A stretch of DNA of 56,006 nucleotides from Clostridiaceae bacterium (lineage in GTDB: Bacteria; Bacillota; Clostridia; Oscillospirales; Acutalibacteraceae), in NCBI GenBank assembly GCA_904501755.1, contig CAJGBV010000014.1, positions 1-56,006 on the forward strand, read 5' to 3'. Both the position numbers and the translations under genes were made by a program. Below are positions 8,487 through 17,459 of the stretch, piece after piece. Each line of letters starts with the position of its first letter. Position 1 is the first letter of the stretch. A model generated the notes under the pieces. It made no database searches, was not told the DNA's origin, and saw nothing but the letters and a program-made list of their open reading frames with translations.

Positions 8487-9166
8487 TTGTTTATAACCTC
8501 GTCACGCGTTATTTTGCCGTCCTCAATGGTCATAATTCTGTCAGCCTGAAGAGCAACATTTTCATCGTGTGTTATGATGATAAGAGTTTGATTATATTTT
8601 TTATTTGAATATTTCAGCAGCTCAACTATTTCCTGACTGTTTTTGCTGTCAAGGTTTCCTGTTGGCTCGTCTGCAAGTACAACAGCAGGAGCATTCATAA
8701 GAGCTCTGCCGATAGAAACACGCTGCTGCTGACCGCCTGACAGTTGATTAGGAAGATGGTTTTCTCTGCCTTTAAGACCCAGTGTATCAAGTAATTCATT
8801 AAGTCTTTCCTCGTTAACCCTTCTTCCGTCCATAAGTACGGGAAGTGTTATATTTTCTGTTACCGTAAGCACGGGAATAAGATTGTAAAACTGGTAAATA
8901 AGTCCTACCTGTCTGCGTCTGAAAAGAGCAAGGGAGTCTTCGTTTCCCGCATAAACATCAACTCCGTCCATATATACCTTTCCGCTTGTTGGACGGTCAA
9001 CTCCGCCGAGAATGTGGAGTAAGGTTGATTTGCCCGAACCCGAAGGGCCGATAATAGCAATAAACTCGCCCTTTTTAACCGAAAAGGAAACACCGTCAAG
9101 AGCTTTTACCTCGTTTTCGCCCTTGCCATAGGTTTTACATAGATTTTCAACCTTCAATATTTCCAT
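8483..9166 (-). CDS. ABC transporter ATPase, MacB/LolD/BceA type
   Basis: This 227-residue ATPase powers the FtsX permease encoded next to it. All nucleotide-binding motifs are intact: Walker A GPSGSGKST near residues 40-48, Q-loop in LIYQFYNLIPVLTVTENI, signature LSGGQQQR near 142-149, Walker B VVLADEPTGNLD near 161-172, and H-loop THD near 200. The phrase YQFYNLIPVLTVTEN is typical of the MacB/LolD group. The ATG has AAAGGAG at 7-8 bases. It is the first gene of the ATPase-permease-SanA unit, separated from the histidine kinase gene by a terminator. Confidence 0.93.
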   Translation of the reverse strand: MEILKVENLCKTYGKGENEVKALDGVSFSVKKGEFIAIIGPSGSGKSTLLHILGGVDRPTSGKVYMDGVDVYAGNEDSLALFRRRQVGLIYQFYNLIPVLTVTENITLPVLMDGRRVNEERLNELLDTLGLKGRENHLPNQLSGGQQQRVSIGRALMNAPAVVLADEPTGNLDSKNSQEIVELLKYSNKKYNQTLIIITHDENVALQADRIMTIEDGKITRDEVINK

Positions 9167-9190
9167 AATAAGTTCTCCTTTATTTAGTCT

Positions 9191-9213
9191 ACAGGTTTAT
9201 ATTAACAGGTTTA
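9191..9213 (-). promoter_or_regulatory. Direct repeat upstream of the ABC operon, possible regulator site
   Basis: The nonamer ACAGGTTTA (TAAACCTGT on the coding strand) occurs at 9191-9199 and 9205-9213, 14 bases apart, in the only spacer before the ABC ATPase gene. OmpR-type regulators bind direct repeats, and such a regulator is encoded just upstream. I could not fix a convincing -35/-10 pair here, so the assignment is weak. Confidence 0.35.
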
Positions 9214-9260
9214 AATTACATAGCAGTGACTAAATTATAACAAATCCGTCACAAAAAGAA

Positions 9261-9285
9261 AAGGGAGTCACTATACGACTCCCTT
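9261..9285 (-). terminator. Intrinsic terminator overlapping the histidine kinase stop
   Basis: Read on the minus strand, AAGGGAGTC and GACTCCCTT form a 9-bp stem with a 7-base loop, followed by TTCTTTTTG. The last kinase codons and its TAG lie inside the stem. It ends the long ymdB-to-kinase transcript. Confidence 0.82.
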
Positions 9286-10272
9286 ATAAAACTTTATTAT
9301 GAATTTTGCACCGTTTCCTTCATTGTTTTCGGCTTTTACCGTACCGTTCTGGCTGACAATTATCATTCGTGACAGGGCAAGACCGATACCAAAGCTTTTT
9401 GTATCGGAATTTTTTCCTTTATAGAAACGCTTGAATATATGAGGAAGGTCTTCTTCTCTGATTCCTTTACCATTGTCGGTGATAATTATTTCACTGTACA
9501 GAGGATTTTCAGATGCACTAATACTGATTTTTCCGCCAAAATCTGTATGCTCGGTGCAGTTTTTAACTATATTGCCTATAGCCTCGCTTGTCCAGTTAAG
9601 GTCACCTGTAAAGATGCCCGAAGCGTTTATATAAAGCTCCTGTTCCTTAAGCTCCATAGGAATAATAAGGGGAGCAACGGCTTTTTTAATCACAGCTTCC
9701 AGAGAAACATTCTCTTTTTTAAATTCGGCAGTTCCCGCATCAATTTTTGAAATCTTCATAAGTGAAGTTATAAGCCAATCAATTCTTGACAGCAGTTCGT
9801 AAAGCTCGTGGGTGAGCCTTAACTTACGCTCTGGGTTAATGTCGGGCTCCGAGAGAAGAGAAATAAGCAGATTAATAGAGGTAAGCGGTGTTCTTATCTG
9901 ATGTGAAATATCAGCAATAGAATTTGCGAGAAATATTTTATCCTCAGTCAGCTGCTGACTTTGTTCACGAAGCCTTACCGTCATTTTATGTATTTCACTT
10001 CCTAAAATAGCAATTTCTCCCTCGCAGTATTCACAATTTAAAACAGCGTCTTTTCCGTGAAGGATGCGGTCAATACATTCGCTCAGCTCTTTAATTTTTT
10101 TGTATCTGTTATTTGTAGAAACCAAAAACACAATTATGTATATAGCCGAAAGCAAGGCTGTGAAAAGGGCGAAGGAAGGACTCAGCATAAAGGAAAATAT
10201 AAAGGCAGCAACCGCTATTATAATATAAAAGAACAGGGAGGAGCGAACCTCTTTGTTTCTCAGTAGCTTCAT
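9271..10272 (-). CDS. Intramembrane-sensing histidine kinase (BceS-like)
   Basis: This is a sensor histidine kinase of 333 residues. Two membrane segments (about 12-30 and 36-53) are joined by only a few residues, so there is no outside sensor domain; this matches kinases that sense through a partner in the membrane, often an FtsX-type ABC permease. The H-box is in IADISHQIRTPLTSINLL near residues 118-135. The N-box is in EAIGNIVKNCTEH, and the G-boxes are ITDNGKGI and FGIGLALSRM. All catalytic motifs look intact. The ATG overlaps the stop of the response regulator gene (ATGA), so it is translated with it. The nearby ABC operon is the likely partner, but this is inferred from position. Confidence 0.88.
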   Translation of the reverse strand: MKLLRNKEVRSSLFFYIIIAVAAFIFSFMLSPSFALFTALLSAIYIIVFLVSTNNRYKKIKELSECIDRILHGKDAVLNCEYCEGEIAILGSEIHKMTVRLREQSQQLTEDKIFLANSIADISHQIRTPLTSINLLISLLSEPDINPERKLRLTHELYELLSRIDWLITSLMKISKIDAGTAEFKKENVSLEAVIKKAVAPLIIPMELKEQELYINASGIFTGDLNWTSEAIGNIVKNCTEHTDFGGKISISASENPLYSEIIITDNGKGIREEDLPHIFKRFYKGKNSDTKSFGIGLALSRMIIVSQNGTVKAENNEGNGAKFIIKFYKGVV

Positions 10273-10943
10273 TTTTGTTCCACCTTATAGCCGATACCTC
10301 TTACGGTTTTGATTATTGAAGGCTCCTGAGGATTGTCCTCAATTTTTTCTCTGAGCCTTTTAATATAAACCGTAAGGGTATTATCGTTGACAAAATCACC
10401 GGCTACATCCCATATAGCCTCTAAAAGCTGACTGCGGGAAAGAACCGTACCTCTGTTATTCAGGAAAACAAGCAAAAGTCTGTATTCAAGTGCTGAAAGA
10501 TACAAATCCTTTCCACCCTTTGTGGCAATACCCTTTACGGTATCTACCTCTACATTACCAAGGGTAACAAGGGTGTCGCTGTTTTGGGTAAGTCGGAGAA
10601 TATTTTTGATTCTTGAAACTAATTCTCTGGGACGGAAGGGCTTTGCGATATAGTCGTCCGCACCAAGCTCAAAGCCTGTAACGGTACTGTATTCGTCACC
10701 GGATGCGGTAAGAAAAATAACGGGAAGGGAGTACTCCTTTTTTACCGCTGAGCACACAGCGAAGCCGTTACCGTCGCTTAAGGAAATATCAAGAAGAACA
10801 AGGTCAAAGCTATCAAGACTCAGAAGCTCAAGAGCCTTTTTCTGACCGTCAGCATTTGTAACAGAAAAGCCCTCGCCTGACAAAAAGTCGGTGAGATTTT
10901 CGATTATTCCTTTATCATCTTCAACAAGTAATATTTTTGTCAC
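10269..10943 (-). CDS. OmpR/PhoB-family response regulator
   Basis: This 224-residue two-component regulator pairs with the adjacent kinase. The receiver domain (about 1-115) has the acidic pocket in LLVEDDKG (residues 5-12), the phosphoacceptor aspartate in DLVLLDISLSDGNGF near residue 52, the switch Thr in FLTASG, and the Lys in AKPF near 101. The C-terminal winged-helix DNA-binding domain (about 130-222) contains LSALEYRLLLVFLNNRG and TLTVYIKRLREKI and ends RGIGYKVEQK. It starts 12 bases after recG in the same direction, so it is probably read from the upstream promoter as well as any local one. Its targets may include the ABC operon behind the kinase. Confidence 0.92.
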   Translation of the reverse strand: MTKILLVEDDKGIIENLTDFLSGEGFSVTNADGQKKALELLSLDSFDLVLLDISLSDGNGFAVCSAVKKEYSLPVIFLTASGDEYSTVTGFELGADDYIAKPFRPRELVSRIKNILRLTQNSDTLVTLGNVEVDTVKGIATKGGKDLYLSALEYRLLLVFLNNRGTVLSRSQLLEAIWDVAGDFVNDNTLTVYIKRLREKIEDNPQEPSIIKTVRGIGYKVEQK

Positions 10944-10955
10944 AGCTTTTCTCCT

Positions 10956-12962
10956 TTAATTATCACTGTTTTTAATAAGCTCTGTAATTTGTTCTTTTAA
11001 AATTGGATGGTTGTCTAAATTAGGGTCTTGACTAATAAGAGTGTTAGCCCAAACACTTGCTCTTCTCATAAGTGCCATATCGTTGCTTAAATCCGCGATT
11101 TTAAGCTCGGGAAGTCCGTGCTGACGCTTTCCTATAAAATCACCGGGGCCACGCATTTTAAGGTCTTCATCAGCAATTTTAAAGCCGTCACAGGTTTTGC
11201 ACATTATTTCAAGACGCGGATTTTTCTTGTTTTCGGAAACGAAAATACAGGTGGACTTATGTTTTCCTCTGCCTATTCTGCCTCTTAGCTGATGAAGCTG
11301 ACTCATACCAAAGCGTTCGGCATTTTCAATTACCATAACCGTAGCATTGGGTACATCAATTCCTACTTCAACAACGGTTGTGCAGACAAGAAGCTGTATT
11401 TCGCCCGTTGAAAAGCTGTTCATAACCGCTTCTTTTTCTTTGGGCTTCATTTTTCCGTGAAGCAACCCTACTTTATAGTCCTTGAAATCTTTACTGCATA
11501 TTTCATAAAAATATTCCTGCGCACTTATAAGGTCGGTTTCGCCCTCTTCAACAAGGGGACAAACAATATATGCCTGTCTGCCTTCATCAATATTTTTCAT
11601 TATAAAGGAAAAATATCTGTCGCGGTAATCGGGGGTGACGCAGTAGCTGTCTATGGTCTGGCGATTTTTTGGATATTCGTCGATTATACTTACATCTAAG
11701 TCGCCGTAAATTATAAGGGCAAGGGTGCGGGGGATAGGGGTAGCTGACATTACAAGACGGTGAGGCTTATTTCCCTTAGCCGAAAGCTTGGCTCTCTGTG
11801 CTACACCAAAGCGATGCTGTTCGTCGGTTATAACAAGTCCTAAATTATTAAAATCAACACCGTCACTGATAAGAGCATGAGTGCCGATTGCAATACTGAT
11901 TTTACCGTCCTTTAAAAGCTTTCTGCTCTCTTTTTTCTGCTTTGCAGTCATTGAGCCTGTAAACAGGTGACAGGTAATAGGTGTATCTTTAAAGAAGGCG
12001 GAAAAGGTTTTAAAATGCTGTTCGGCTAAAATTTCAGTAGGTGCCATAATTGCCGCCTGATAGCCGTTTTTAACCAGTGTATAGCAAAGAGCGGCGGCAA
12101 CTGCAGTTTTACCGCTGCCAACATCTCCCTGAATCAGTCGGTTCATTGGAAGGGCAGACTGCATATCCTTTATACACTCATCAGTTACCCGTTTCTGAGC
12201 GTTTGTAGGTGAGAAGGGAAGCAGGGAAAAGAATTCCTCAGAATAGTTATTTTCGATTTTTATACCGTTATACTGTCTGTTTTTGCTTTTAAGCAAAGAA
12301 AAGGCGGTAAGCAGGGTAAAAAGCTCTTCAAAAATCAGCCGTTTTTTAGCCGCCTCTAAGGAAGTATTTGAAACAGGAAAATGAATATTTTGTATAGCAA
12401 AGGTAAGGTCGCAAAGACCTTCCTTTTTTCTTATACTTTCAGGAATGGGATCATCAGGGAAACCGCACTCAAAAGCATTCTCTACCATACGGGAAAGCTG
12501 CTTTGAGGTTATTCCGCTTTTAAGTGGATAAACGGGCTGAATTCTGGCTTGGTTCTCATATACAACCGTGGGAGAAGAGAGGTAAAGGTCGAAAAGACTG
12601 CCCTCTGCTTTGCCTGAAAATATGTAGTCGGTGTTCTTTTTAAGATAAAAGGGTACCTGTTTTTTGTGATATAAAATCACGGTTATATTTCCGCCTGAGT
12701 CACTCACTGTAAAGGTGGAGCGTGAAATAGCCTGGCGGTAGAGAGGCTCGGTTTTTACATTCCCTGTGATTTTTCCTCTTATGTTTACAACCGTTTCGGG
12801 CATAACCTCATTTATTGGGGTTATATGTGTAAAGTCCTTATAATCTCTGGGATAGTAACGCAAAAGGGCATCGACAGAGTCAATGCCAAGCTTAGATAGT
12901 AAGCCGGCCTTTGCTTCGCCGATACCCTTAATAGTCAGTAAATTTCTGTTTATATTTTCCAT
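10956..12962 (-). CDS. recG: ATP-dependent DNA helicase RecG
   Basis: RecG reverses stalled replication forks and migrates branched DNA. The 668-residue length is standard. The N-terminal wedge/OB-fold region (about 1-200) binds branched DNA; it opens with a helix-hairpin-helix-like ITIKGIGEAKAGLLSKLGI-type segment. The motor shows Walker A GDVGSGKT near residues 280-287, the DEQH box in VITDEQHRFG near 380, and motif III MSATPIPRTLAL. Motif VI is QLHQLRGRIGRG near 560-571. Its ATG overlaps the TAA of the DAK2 gene by one base, so the two are coupled. The yloU-yloV-recG neighbourhood is common in Firmicutes. Confidence 0.96.
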   Translation of the reverse strand: MENINRNLLTIKGIGEAKAGLLSKLGIDSVDALLRYYPRDYKDFTHITPINEVMPETVVNIRGKITGNVKTEPLYRQAISRSTFTVSDSGGNITVILYHKKQVPFYLKKNTDYIFSGKAEGSLFDLYLSSPTVVYENQARIQPVYPLKSGITSKQLSRMVENAFECGFPDDPIPESIRKKEGLCDLTFAIQNIHFPVSNTSLEAAKKRLIFEELFTLLTAFSLLKSKNRQYNGIKIENNYSEEFFSLLPFSPTNAQKRVTDECIKDMQSALPMNRLIQGDVGSGKTAVAAALCYTLVKNGYQAAIMAPTEILAEQHFKTFSAFFKDTPITCHLFTGSMTAKQKKESRKLLKDGKISIAIGTHALISDGVDFNNLGLVITDEQHRFGVAQRAKLSAKGNKPHRLVMSATPIPRTLALIIYGDLDVSIIDEYPKNRQTIDSYCVTPDYRDRYFSFIMKNIDEGRQAYIVCPLVEEGETDLISAQEYFYEICSKDFKDYKVGLLHGKMKPKEKEAVMNSFSTGEIQLLVCTTVVEVGIDVPNATVMVIENAERFGMSQLHQLRGRIGRGKHKSTCIFVSENKKNPRLEIMCKTCDGFKIADEDLKMRGPGDFIGKRQHGLPELKIADLSNDMALMRRASVWANTLISQDPNLDNHPILKEQITELIKNSDN

Positions 12963-14647
12963 TATTCTACAGAAAGGAAGAAATAGTAAATAGGCTGACC
13001 GCCGTTTACAAAAGTGATTTCCACCTTATCACCGAATTTTGCGTTAAGGTCGGCTTCAACTCTCTGCGCCTGCTCGTCGCTTACATCCTCACCATAAATA
13101 ACTGTTAAGAATTCGCTTTCGCGTTTAAGCATTGTTTTAACAAGCTTTGCAACGGACTTCTCAAGGTCTGTGTCAACAAAGGCAATTTTGCCGTTGTTCA
13201 TACAGAGAAGCTCACCCTTCTTGATTTTATGACCGTCAAAATCAGAATCACGTGCTGCAAAGGTAATGGAGCCTGTAGCGATTCTCTCACAGGCCTCAGA
13301 CATAGCAATAGCATTATCTTTGTCCAGTGCTTCCGGGTCAAAAGCAAGCATAGCCGCAATTCCCTGAGGAATGGTACGGGAATGGATAACAATAACCTTT
13401 CTGGTGCTAAGAGGCACAGCCTGTTCTGCGGCCATAATGATGTTTTTATTGTTGGGAAGAACAAAAACAGTTTCTGCAGGGGTAGACTCAATAGCACGGA
13501 GAATATCATCAGTACTTGGGTTCATAGTCTGACCGCCGCTTACAATGGTATCAACAGCAAGGTCGCGGAATAATTCAGCAAGACCGTCACCTGCACAAAC
13601 CGAAACAAAGCCTACAGGGTTTTCCTTCTCTGCAGGAGTAAAGGTTTCAGTACGTGTGCTGTTCTGAGCAGGCTTTTTAGCGGCATTATCGCTGTCGTGC
13701 TTTGCTCTTTCGTGCTGGTCGCGCATATTCTCTATTTTTAAATGCACAAGCTGACCGAAGGTAAGTGCTTTTTCAATAGCATTACCGGGGTGGTCGGTGT
13801 GAACGTGAACCTTTATGATTTCTTCGTCGTCAACCACAACAACGCAGTCGCCGATAGTTTCAAGATAAGCACGAAGCTCACTTGGCTCCTTGGGGTTTTC
13901 AGGCTCACGGTTAACGATAAATTCAGTACAGTAGGTAAAGGTGATTTCACCCTCGTACTCAGCGGCGGCATTTCTGCTTGAGGATTCCTCTTCGTCAGCA
14001 GTTACTTCTACAGCGGAGGAGGGGATAATCTTACCATCCTTCAGTACTGAAAGCATACCTTCGAGAATAACAACAAAGCCTTTACCGCCTGCATCAACAA
14101 CGCCGGCTTTTTTTAGCACGGGAAGTATTTCAGGGGTTTGCTCAAGGGAAACTCTTGCACCCTCAAGAGCGGCTTCGAAAACACCGAGAGTATCAAGACC
14201 GTTGTTGTAAGCCTTTGTGGCATATTCACTGGCAATTCTTGCAACTGTAAGAATCGTTCCTTCTGTAGGCTTCATTACAGCCTTATATGCGGCTTCAACG
14301 CCCATAGCAAAAGCGTTTTTTAAATTTTCGGGTTCTACGTTATCATAACCCTTAAAGCCGTTAGCAAAGCCTCTGAAAAGAAGGGAAGTAATAACGCCTG
14401 AGTTACCTCTGGCTCCTCTAAGCAGTGCGGAAGCGGCAATAGCAGCCACCTTGCCTGCAGTTTCTCCTTCCATTCGGGATAACTCTCTTGCGGCATTTGA
14501 GAGAGTCATAGACATATTTGTACCTGTATCTCCGTCGGGAACAGGGAAGACGTTAAGCTCGTCAACCTGTTTTTGCTGATTTGAAATGTTGTTGGCGGCA
14601 GAGATTATGGCATCACGCAGAATATTTCCGTTAAACACTGTATACAC
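12962..14647 (-). CDS. fakA: DAK2-domain protein, FakA-like (YloV)
   Basis: This homologue of FakA/YloV is the ATP-binding subunit of fatty-acid kinase. With a DegV-type FakB lipid-binding partner it makes acyl phosphate from exogenous fatty acids. The N-terminal DhaL/DAK2 domain (about 1-200) contains the metal/ATP site DELNVFPVPDGDTGTNM near residues 28-44 and GARGNSGVI near 77-85. A middle domain and a C-terminal DegV-like segment follow (about 340-561), with FVLPNNKNI near 397. The 561-residue length is full size. No FakB gene lies in this window. It follows the Gls24 gene by 5 bases and overlaps recG. The reaction is assigned by family only. Confidence 0.85.
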   Translation of the reverse strand: MYTVFNGNILRDAIISAANNISNQQKQVDELNVFPVPDGDTGTNMSMTLSNAARELSRMEGETAGKVAAIAASALLRGARGNSGVITSLLFRGFANGFKGYDNVEPENLKNAFAMGVEAAYKAVMKPTEGTILTVARIASEYATKAYNNGLDTLGVFEAALEGARVSLEQTPEILPVLKKAGVVDAGGKGFVVILEGMLSVLKDGKIIPSSAVEVTADEEESSSRNAAAEYEGEITFTYCTEFIVNREPENPKEPSELRAYLETIGDCVVVVDDEEIIKVHVHTDHPGNAIEKALTFGQLVHLKIENMRDQHERAKHDSDNAAKKPAQNSTRTETFTPAEKENPVGFVSVCAGDGLAELFRDLAVDTIVSGGQTMNPSTDDILRAIESTPAETVFVLPNNKNIIMAAEQAVPLSTRKVIVIHSRTIPQGIAAMLAFDPEALDKDNAIAMSEACERIATGSITFAARDSDFDGHKIKKGELLCMNNGKIAFVDTDLEKSVAKLVKTMLKRESEFLTVIYGEDVSDEQAQRVEADLNAKFGDKVEITFVNGGQPIYYFFLSVE

Positions 14648-14652
14648 CTCAA

Positions 14653-15003
14653 TTATTCTTTTATACCGTCAACCTTGACAGTCACTTTATTGACAACGAT
14701 ACCTGTGGTATCCTCTACTACATACTTAACCTTGTGAACAATGCTTTTTGCAATAGCATTGATATTCATACCGTAGGTAACAACAATATGAAGGTCAACA
14801 TTGATAGAATCGGCATTTCCTGTTACGGTAATACCCTTGTCAATGAGTTCTTTTTTTGTGATAAGACCGAATAAGAATTGTCTTTTGCTGTTTGGCTTCA
14901 TATCTGCAACACCAAAGCAGGAAGTGACGGCACGGCCGATAAGCTTTGACAAATACTCCTTTGAAATGGTTACGGTACCGGTCATAGTTTCATAAGATAT
15001 CAT
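14653..15003 (-). CDS. Asp23/Gls24 family protein (YloU-like)
   Basis: This is a small Asp23/Gls24 protein of 116 residues. Family members are abundant envelope-associated or alkaline-shock proteins without known enzymatic activity. The typical opening is present: YETMTGTVTISKEYLSKLIG near residues 4-23, where a beta strand leads into the first helix. The alternating strands of INVDLHIVVTYGMNINAIAKSIVHKVKYVVEDTTG form the rest, and the end VNKVTVKVDGI is also typical. Its place before the DAK2 gene and recG is conserved in many Firmicutes, suggesting a link with membrane lipid metabolism. The ATG has an AAGGAGG ribosome site. Confidence 0.88.
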   Translation of the reverse strand: MISYETMTGTVTISKEYLSKLIGRAVTSCFGVADMKPNSKRQFLFGLITKKELIDKGITVTGNADSINVDLHIVVTYGMNINAIAKSIVHKVKYVVEDTTGIVVNKVTVKVDGIKE

Positions 15004-15027
15004 AAAAAAACCTCCTTGAAATAGATG

Positions 15028-16557
15028 TTATTTTTGTAATGACATAAATAAATCGCCTGTGGATGCGTTCGTTACCTCTGACAAAGAATTGCTGTAGAAA
15101 AGTATTCCCGAACGATAACAAATTGGGATGAACGGCATTTGTGAGCTAACCGAAGTAATTACATCACTGATTGCCGCTTCACCGTTTTTGTACTTATTTA
15201 TTATTTCGGTAAAGTCGGTAACATTTTCATCACTTGTGTCTGCCACTGAATAAGCACAGCTTCCACCTGATAGAACTAATGGGCTGATGTCAAAATTATT
15301 GTTTAGTTTTACCTCTGCAAGATATAACTGAAAGGCACCGGACTCTAACGCTTGTTTGTAGCTGTCATAAGAAAGAGCGTTAATAGTTATGCTTATTCCC
15401 GCATCCAAAAGTTGCTTTTTAATAAGCTCAGCCGCAATGCCCTGAGAAACATTATCGCCGTTTATCAGCAGTGAAAATGACAGAGGATAGCCCGAGTTGT
15501 TTTTACGCAGTCCGGAGTTATCTAATATATTATAACCTATTTGTTCCAAATTCTCAATAGCAATTTTTATGTTTGCTGAAGTTTCTATGGTTTGATAGCT
15601 TCCGGTTTCCTTCCACACGGGTGTAAATGGGCCTGTTGCGGCTATAGCATTGTCGTAATAAGCGGAAGTTACAATTTTTTTGCGGTCAAGGGCGGCAGAG
15701 ATGCCATAGCGTACCTTTACATCTCTCAGCATAGAATTATTCATATTAACTCCGAGATATATCAGTCTGTTCTGATTGATGGAGAACTTTTTGCCGTCCA
15801 TTCGTATGATTTTGCCGTCATTAATGTTAGCATAATAAAAATCTGTTGCACCAACCTCAACATAGTGAGCAACTGACTCACTGTCAGGTGCATTAATAAG
15901 ATTTACGGTTTTATAAATGGGCTTATCACCGTAATAGTTTTTATTTACAAGCAGTGCGGTTTCGTCTTCATTTAATACATATCTTCCTGCACTAATAGGA
16001 GGCAAAAGCACAGAGTCCTCGTTTCTTATCTGGTCACTTCCTGCCTTGAGTATGGGAAAATCGAGAAGATTTATAAAATATGGGTCGGTGTAGCTAAGGG
16101 TGAAAAAAACCTTTGCACCTTCGCTTGAAACAGAGGAAACATGATTAAAAGCCGAAGCATAAGAACTGTGGTTTTTGGCGAGATTAAAGGAATAAACCAC
16201 ATCCTCACCTTTTACAATGCTTAAATCTGAAAAAACGGCATCCTTTAAAACTATGGTCCACACATTGCCGTCCATAGAGGAAGAATGAGCAAGCTTATAA
16301 ACAGGCTCAAAGTTGTTGTCCAATGTTATAAGTGGGTCGTAAAGCAACTGACAAAGCTCCATATTCACTTTGGTTATAAGGGTATATGGATTAAAGGTAT
16401 CGTTGCTGCAGTAAAGCAGGTTGATACTTTCGGCAGTTTGGTTTTGCACAGGAGAGTTATTCTCACCGCTCTGGTTTATGTTCTTGTTATCTTTACAACC
16501 TGAAAAAATACAAAGGCAGAAAACAATTATTAAAAAACCTGAAAATAGTCTTTTCAA
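15028..16557 (-). CDS. Extracellular solute-binding lipoprotein, family 5 (peptide type)
   Basis: This 509-residue binding protein resembles the OppA/DppA family (SBP_bac_5), which captures peptides or nickel for ABC importers. The N-terminus is a lipoprotein signal: positive MKR, a hydrophobic stretch, and lipobox FSGC with Cys21 as the lipidation site. Asn/Gln-rich linker sequence follows. Family-like segments include NLLYCSNDTFNPYT near 45-58, WTIVLKDAVFSDLSIVKGEDVVYSFNLAK near 110-138, and VRYGISAALDRKKIVTSAYYDNA near 280-302. No permease or ATPase gene of this importer class is nearby. The gene sits between ymdB and the Gls24 gene with short gaps, so it may use a shared importer or have another envelope role. 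The ligand cannot be predicted. Confidence 0.82.
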   Translation of the reverse strand: MKRLFSGFLIIVFCLCIFSGCKDNKNINQSGENNSPVQNQTAESINLLYCSNDTFNPYTLITKVNMELCQLLYDPLITLDNNFEPVYKLAHSSSMDGNVWTIVLKDAVFSDLSIVKGEDVVYSFNLAKNHSSYASAFNHVSSVSSEGAKVFFTLSYTDPYFINLLDFPILKAGSDQIRNEDSVLLPPISAGRYVLNEDETALLVNKNYYGDKPIYKTVNLINAPDSESVAHYVEVGATDFYYANINDGKIIRMDGKKFSINQNRLIYLGVNMNNSMLRDVKVRYGISAALDRKKIVTSAYYDNAIAATGPFTPVWKETGSYQTIETSANIKIAIENLEQIGYNILDNSGLRKNNSGYPLSFSLLINGDNVSQGIAAELIKKQLLDAGISITINALSYDSYKQALESGAFQLYLAEVKLNNNFDISPLVLSGGSCAYSVADTSDENVTDFTEIINKYKNGEAAISDVITSVSSQMPFIPICYRSGILFYSNSLSEVTNASTGDLFMSLQK

Positions 16558-16567
16558 AATAATTCTC

Positions 16568-17353
16568 CTAACTGAAATTTATAATTTCAATACTTTCGGT
16601 TATACCTGTATTGTTGTTAATATCGAAAATACAACCATTAAGCATACATTTACCGTCGGCAAGAACAAATTTTTCTGTTGTGTTTTTATCCTTAAGTCTG
16701 GAAATTATAATTGAACTTTTAACGCCAAGTACCGACTGAATAGGACCTGTCATACCTATATCGGTTATGTAGCCTGTACCACAGGGGAGAATCTGAGCAT
16801 CATTTGTCTGTACGTGGGTATGTGTGCCCCAAAATGCAGATACCTTGCCATCAAGATATATTCCCAGTGCTCGTTTTTCACTTGTGGCTTCGGCGTGAAA
16901 GTCTATAAGTATGATTTTGGCACCTTGACTTTTGGCGTGCTCTATAAGTAAATCTGCCTTTTCAAAAGGGGAGGTCGCATTAAGAGTTTCCAGGTAAATG
17001 GTCCCGGAAAGATTAATTACGGCAACGCTTGTGTATCCGCAATCAACAAGGCAGTAGCCGTTACCCGCAAGCTCTTCGGGAAGGTTATCCGGACGCAGAA
17101 GAAAATAGTTTTCTTCCATCATAGAGCATATTTCTTTTCGTCTTAATGAATGATTACCGCCGGTTATTACATCAGCTCCGCAGGAAAACAGAGCCTGAGC
17201 ACTTGAGGGGGTAATTCCATTTCCGTCGGCAGAATTTTCACCGTTGATGACAACAAAATTAATGTCTTTTTCTTTTTTTAGTTTAGGGAGTATGTTTCTT
17301 ACTGTATTACAGCCGATGCTTCCGCATACATCCCCAATAGCAAGTATTCTCAT
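16568..17353 (-). CDS. ymdB: YmdB-family metallophosphoesterase (TIGR00282)
   Basis: This is a 261-residue calcineurin-like phosphodiesterase of the YmdB group. In Bacillus subtilis, YmdB cleaves 2',3'-cyclic nucleotides and affects biofilm and motility decisions. Metal ligands are visible in order: GDVCGSIG (Asp8), INGENSADGNG near residues 37-47, TGGNHSLR near 65-72, IDFHAEATSEKRAL near 148-161, and GTHTHVQTNDAQI near 174-186. The C-terminal IGMTGP is also typical. Length matches the family. The gene leads the minus-strand transcript from a clear promoter at 17391-17419. Ribosome site AGAAAG is weak. Confidence 0.9.
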   Translation of the reverse strand: MRILAIGDVCGSIGCNTVRNILPKLKKEKDINFVVINGENSADGNGITPSSAQALFSCGADVITGGNHSLRRKEICSMMEENYFLLRPDNLPEELAGNGYCLVDCGYTSVAVINLSGTIYLETLNATSPFEKADLLIEHAKSQGAKIILIDFHAEATSEKRALGIYLDGKVSAFWGTHTHVQTNDAQILPCGTGYITDIGMTGPIQSVLGVKSSIIISRLKDKNTTEKFVLADGKCMLNGCIFDINNNTGITESIEIINFS

Positions 17354-17390
17354 TTTTTACTTCTTTCTATATAGTTGTACATACATAATT

Positions 17391-17419
17391 ATTTTACCTC
17401 TAAATACGCAAAAAGTCAA
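17391..17419 (-). promoter_or_regulatory. Sigma-A promoter of the ymdB operon
   Basis: On the minus strand, TTGACT (17414-17419), a 17-base spacer and TAAAAT (17391-17396) lie about 38 bases before the ymdB ATG. Spacing and boxes are near consensus. Confidence 0.75.
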
Positions 17420-17433
17420 ACCTTATAATAAAA

Positions 17434-17459
17434 GGTCTGCTACAAAAGTGTAACAGACC
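17434..17459 (-). terminator. Intrinsic terminator after the DUF3892 gene remnant
   Basis: GGTCTG/CAGACC plus inner TACA/TGTA pair with one mismatch between them. On the minus strand TTTTATTAT follows. The stop codon of the DUF3892 reading frame lies inside the stem, and the ymdB -35 box is 15 bases further on. Confidence 0.65.
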
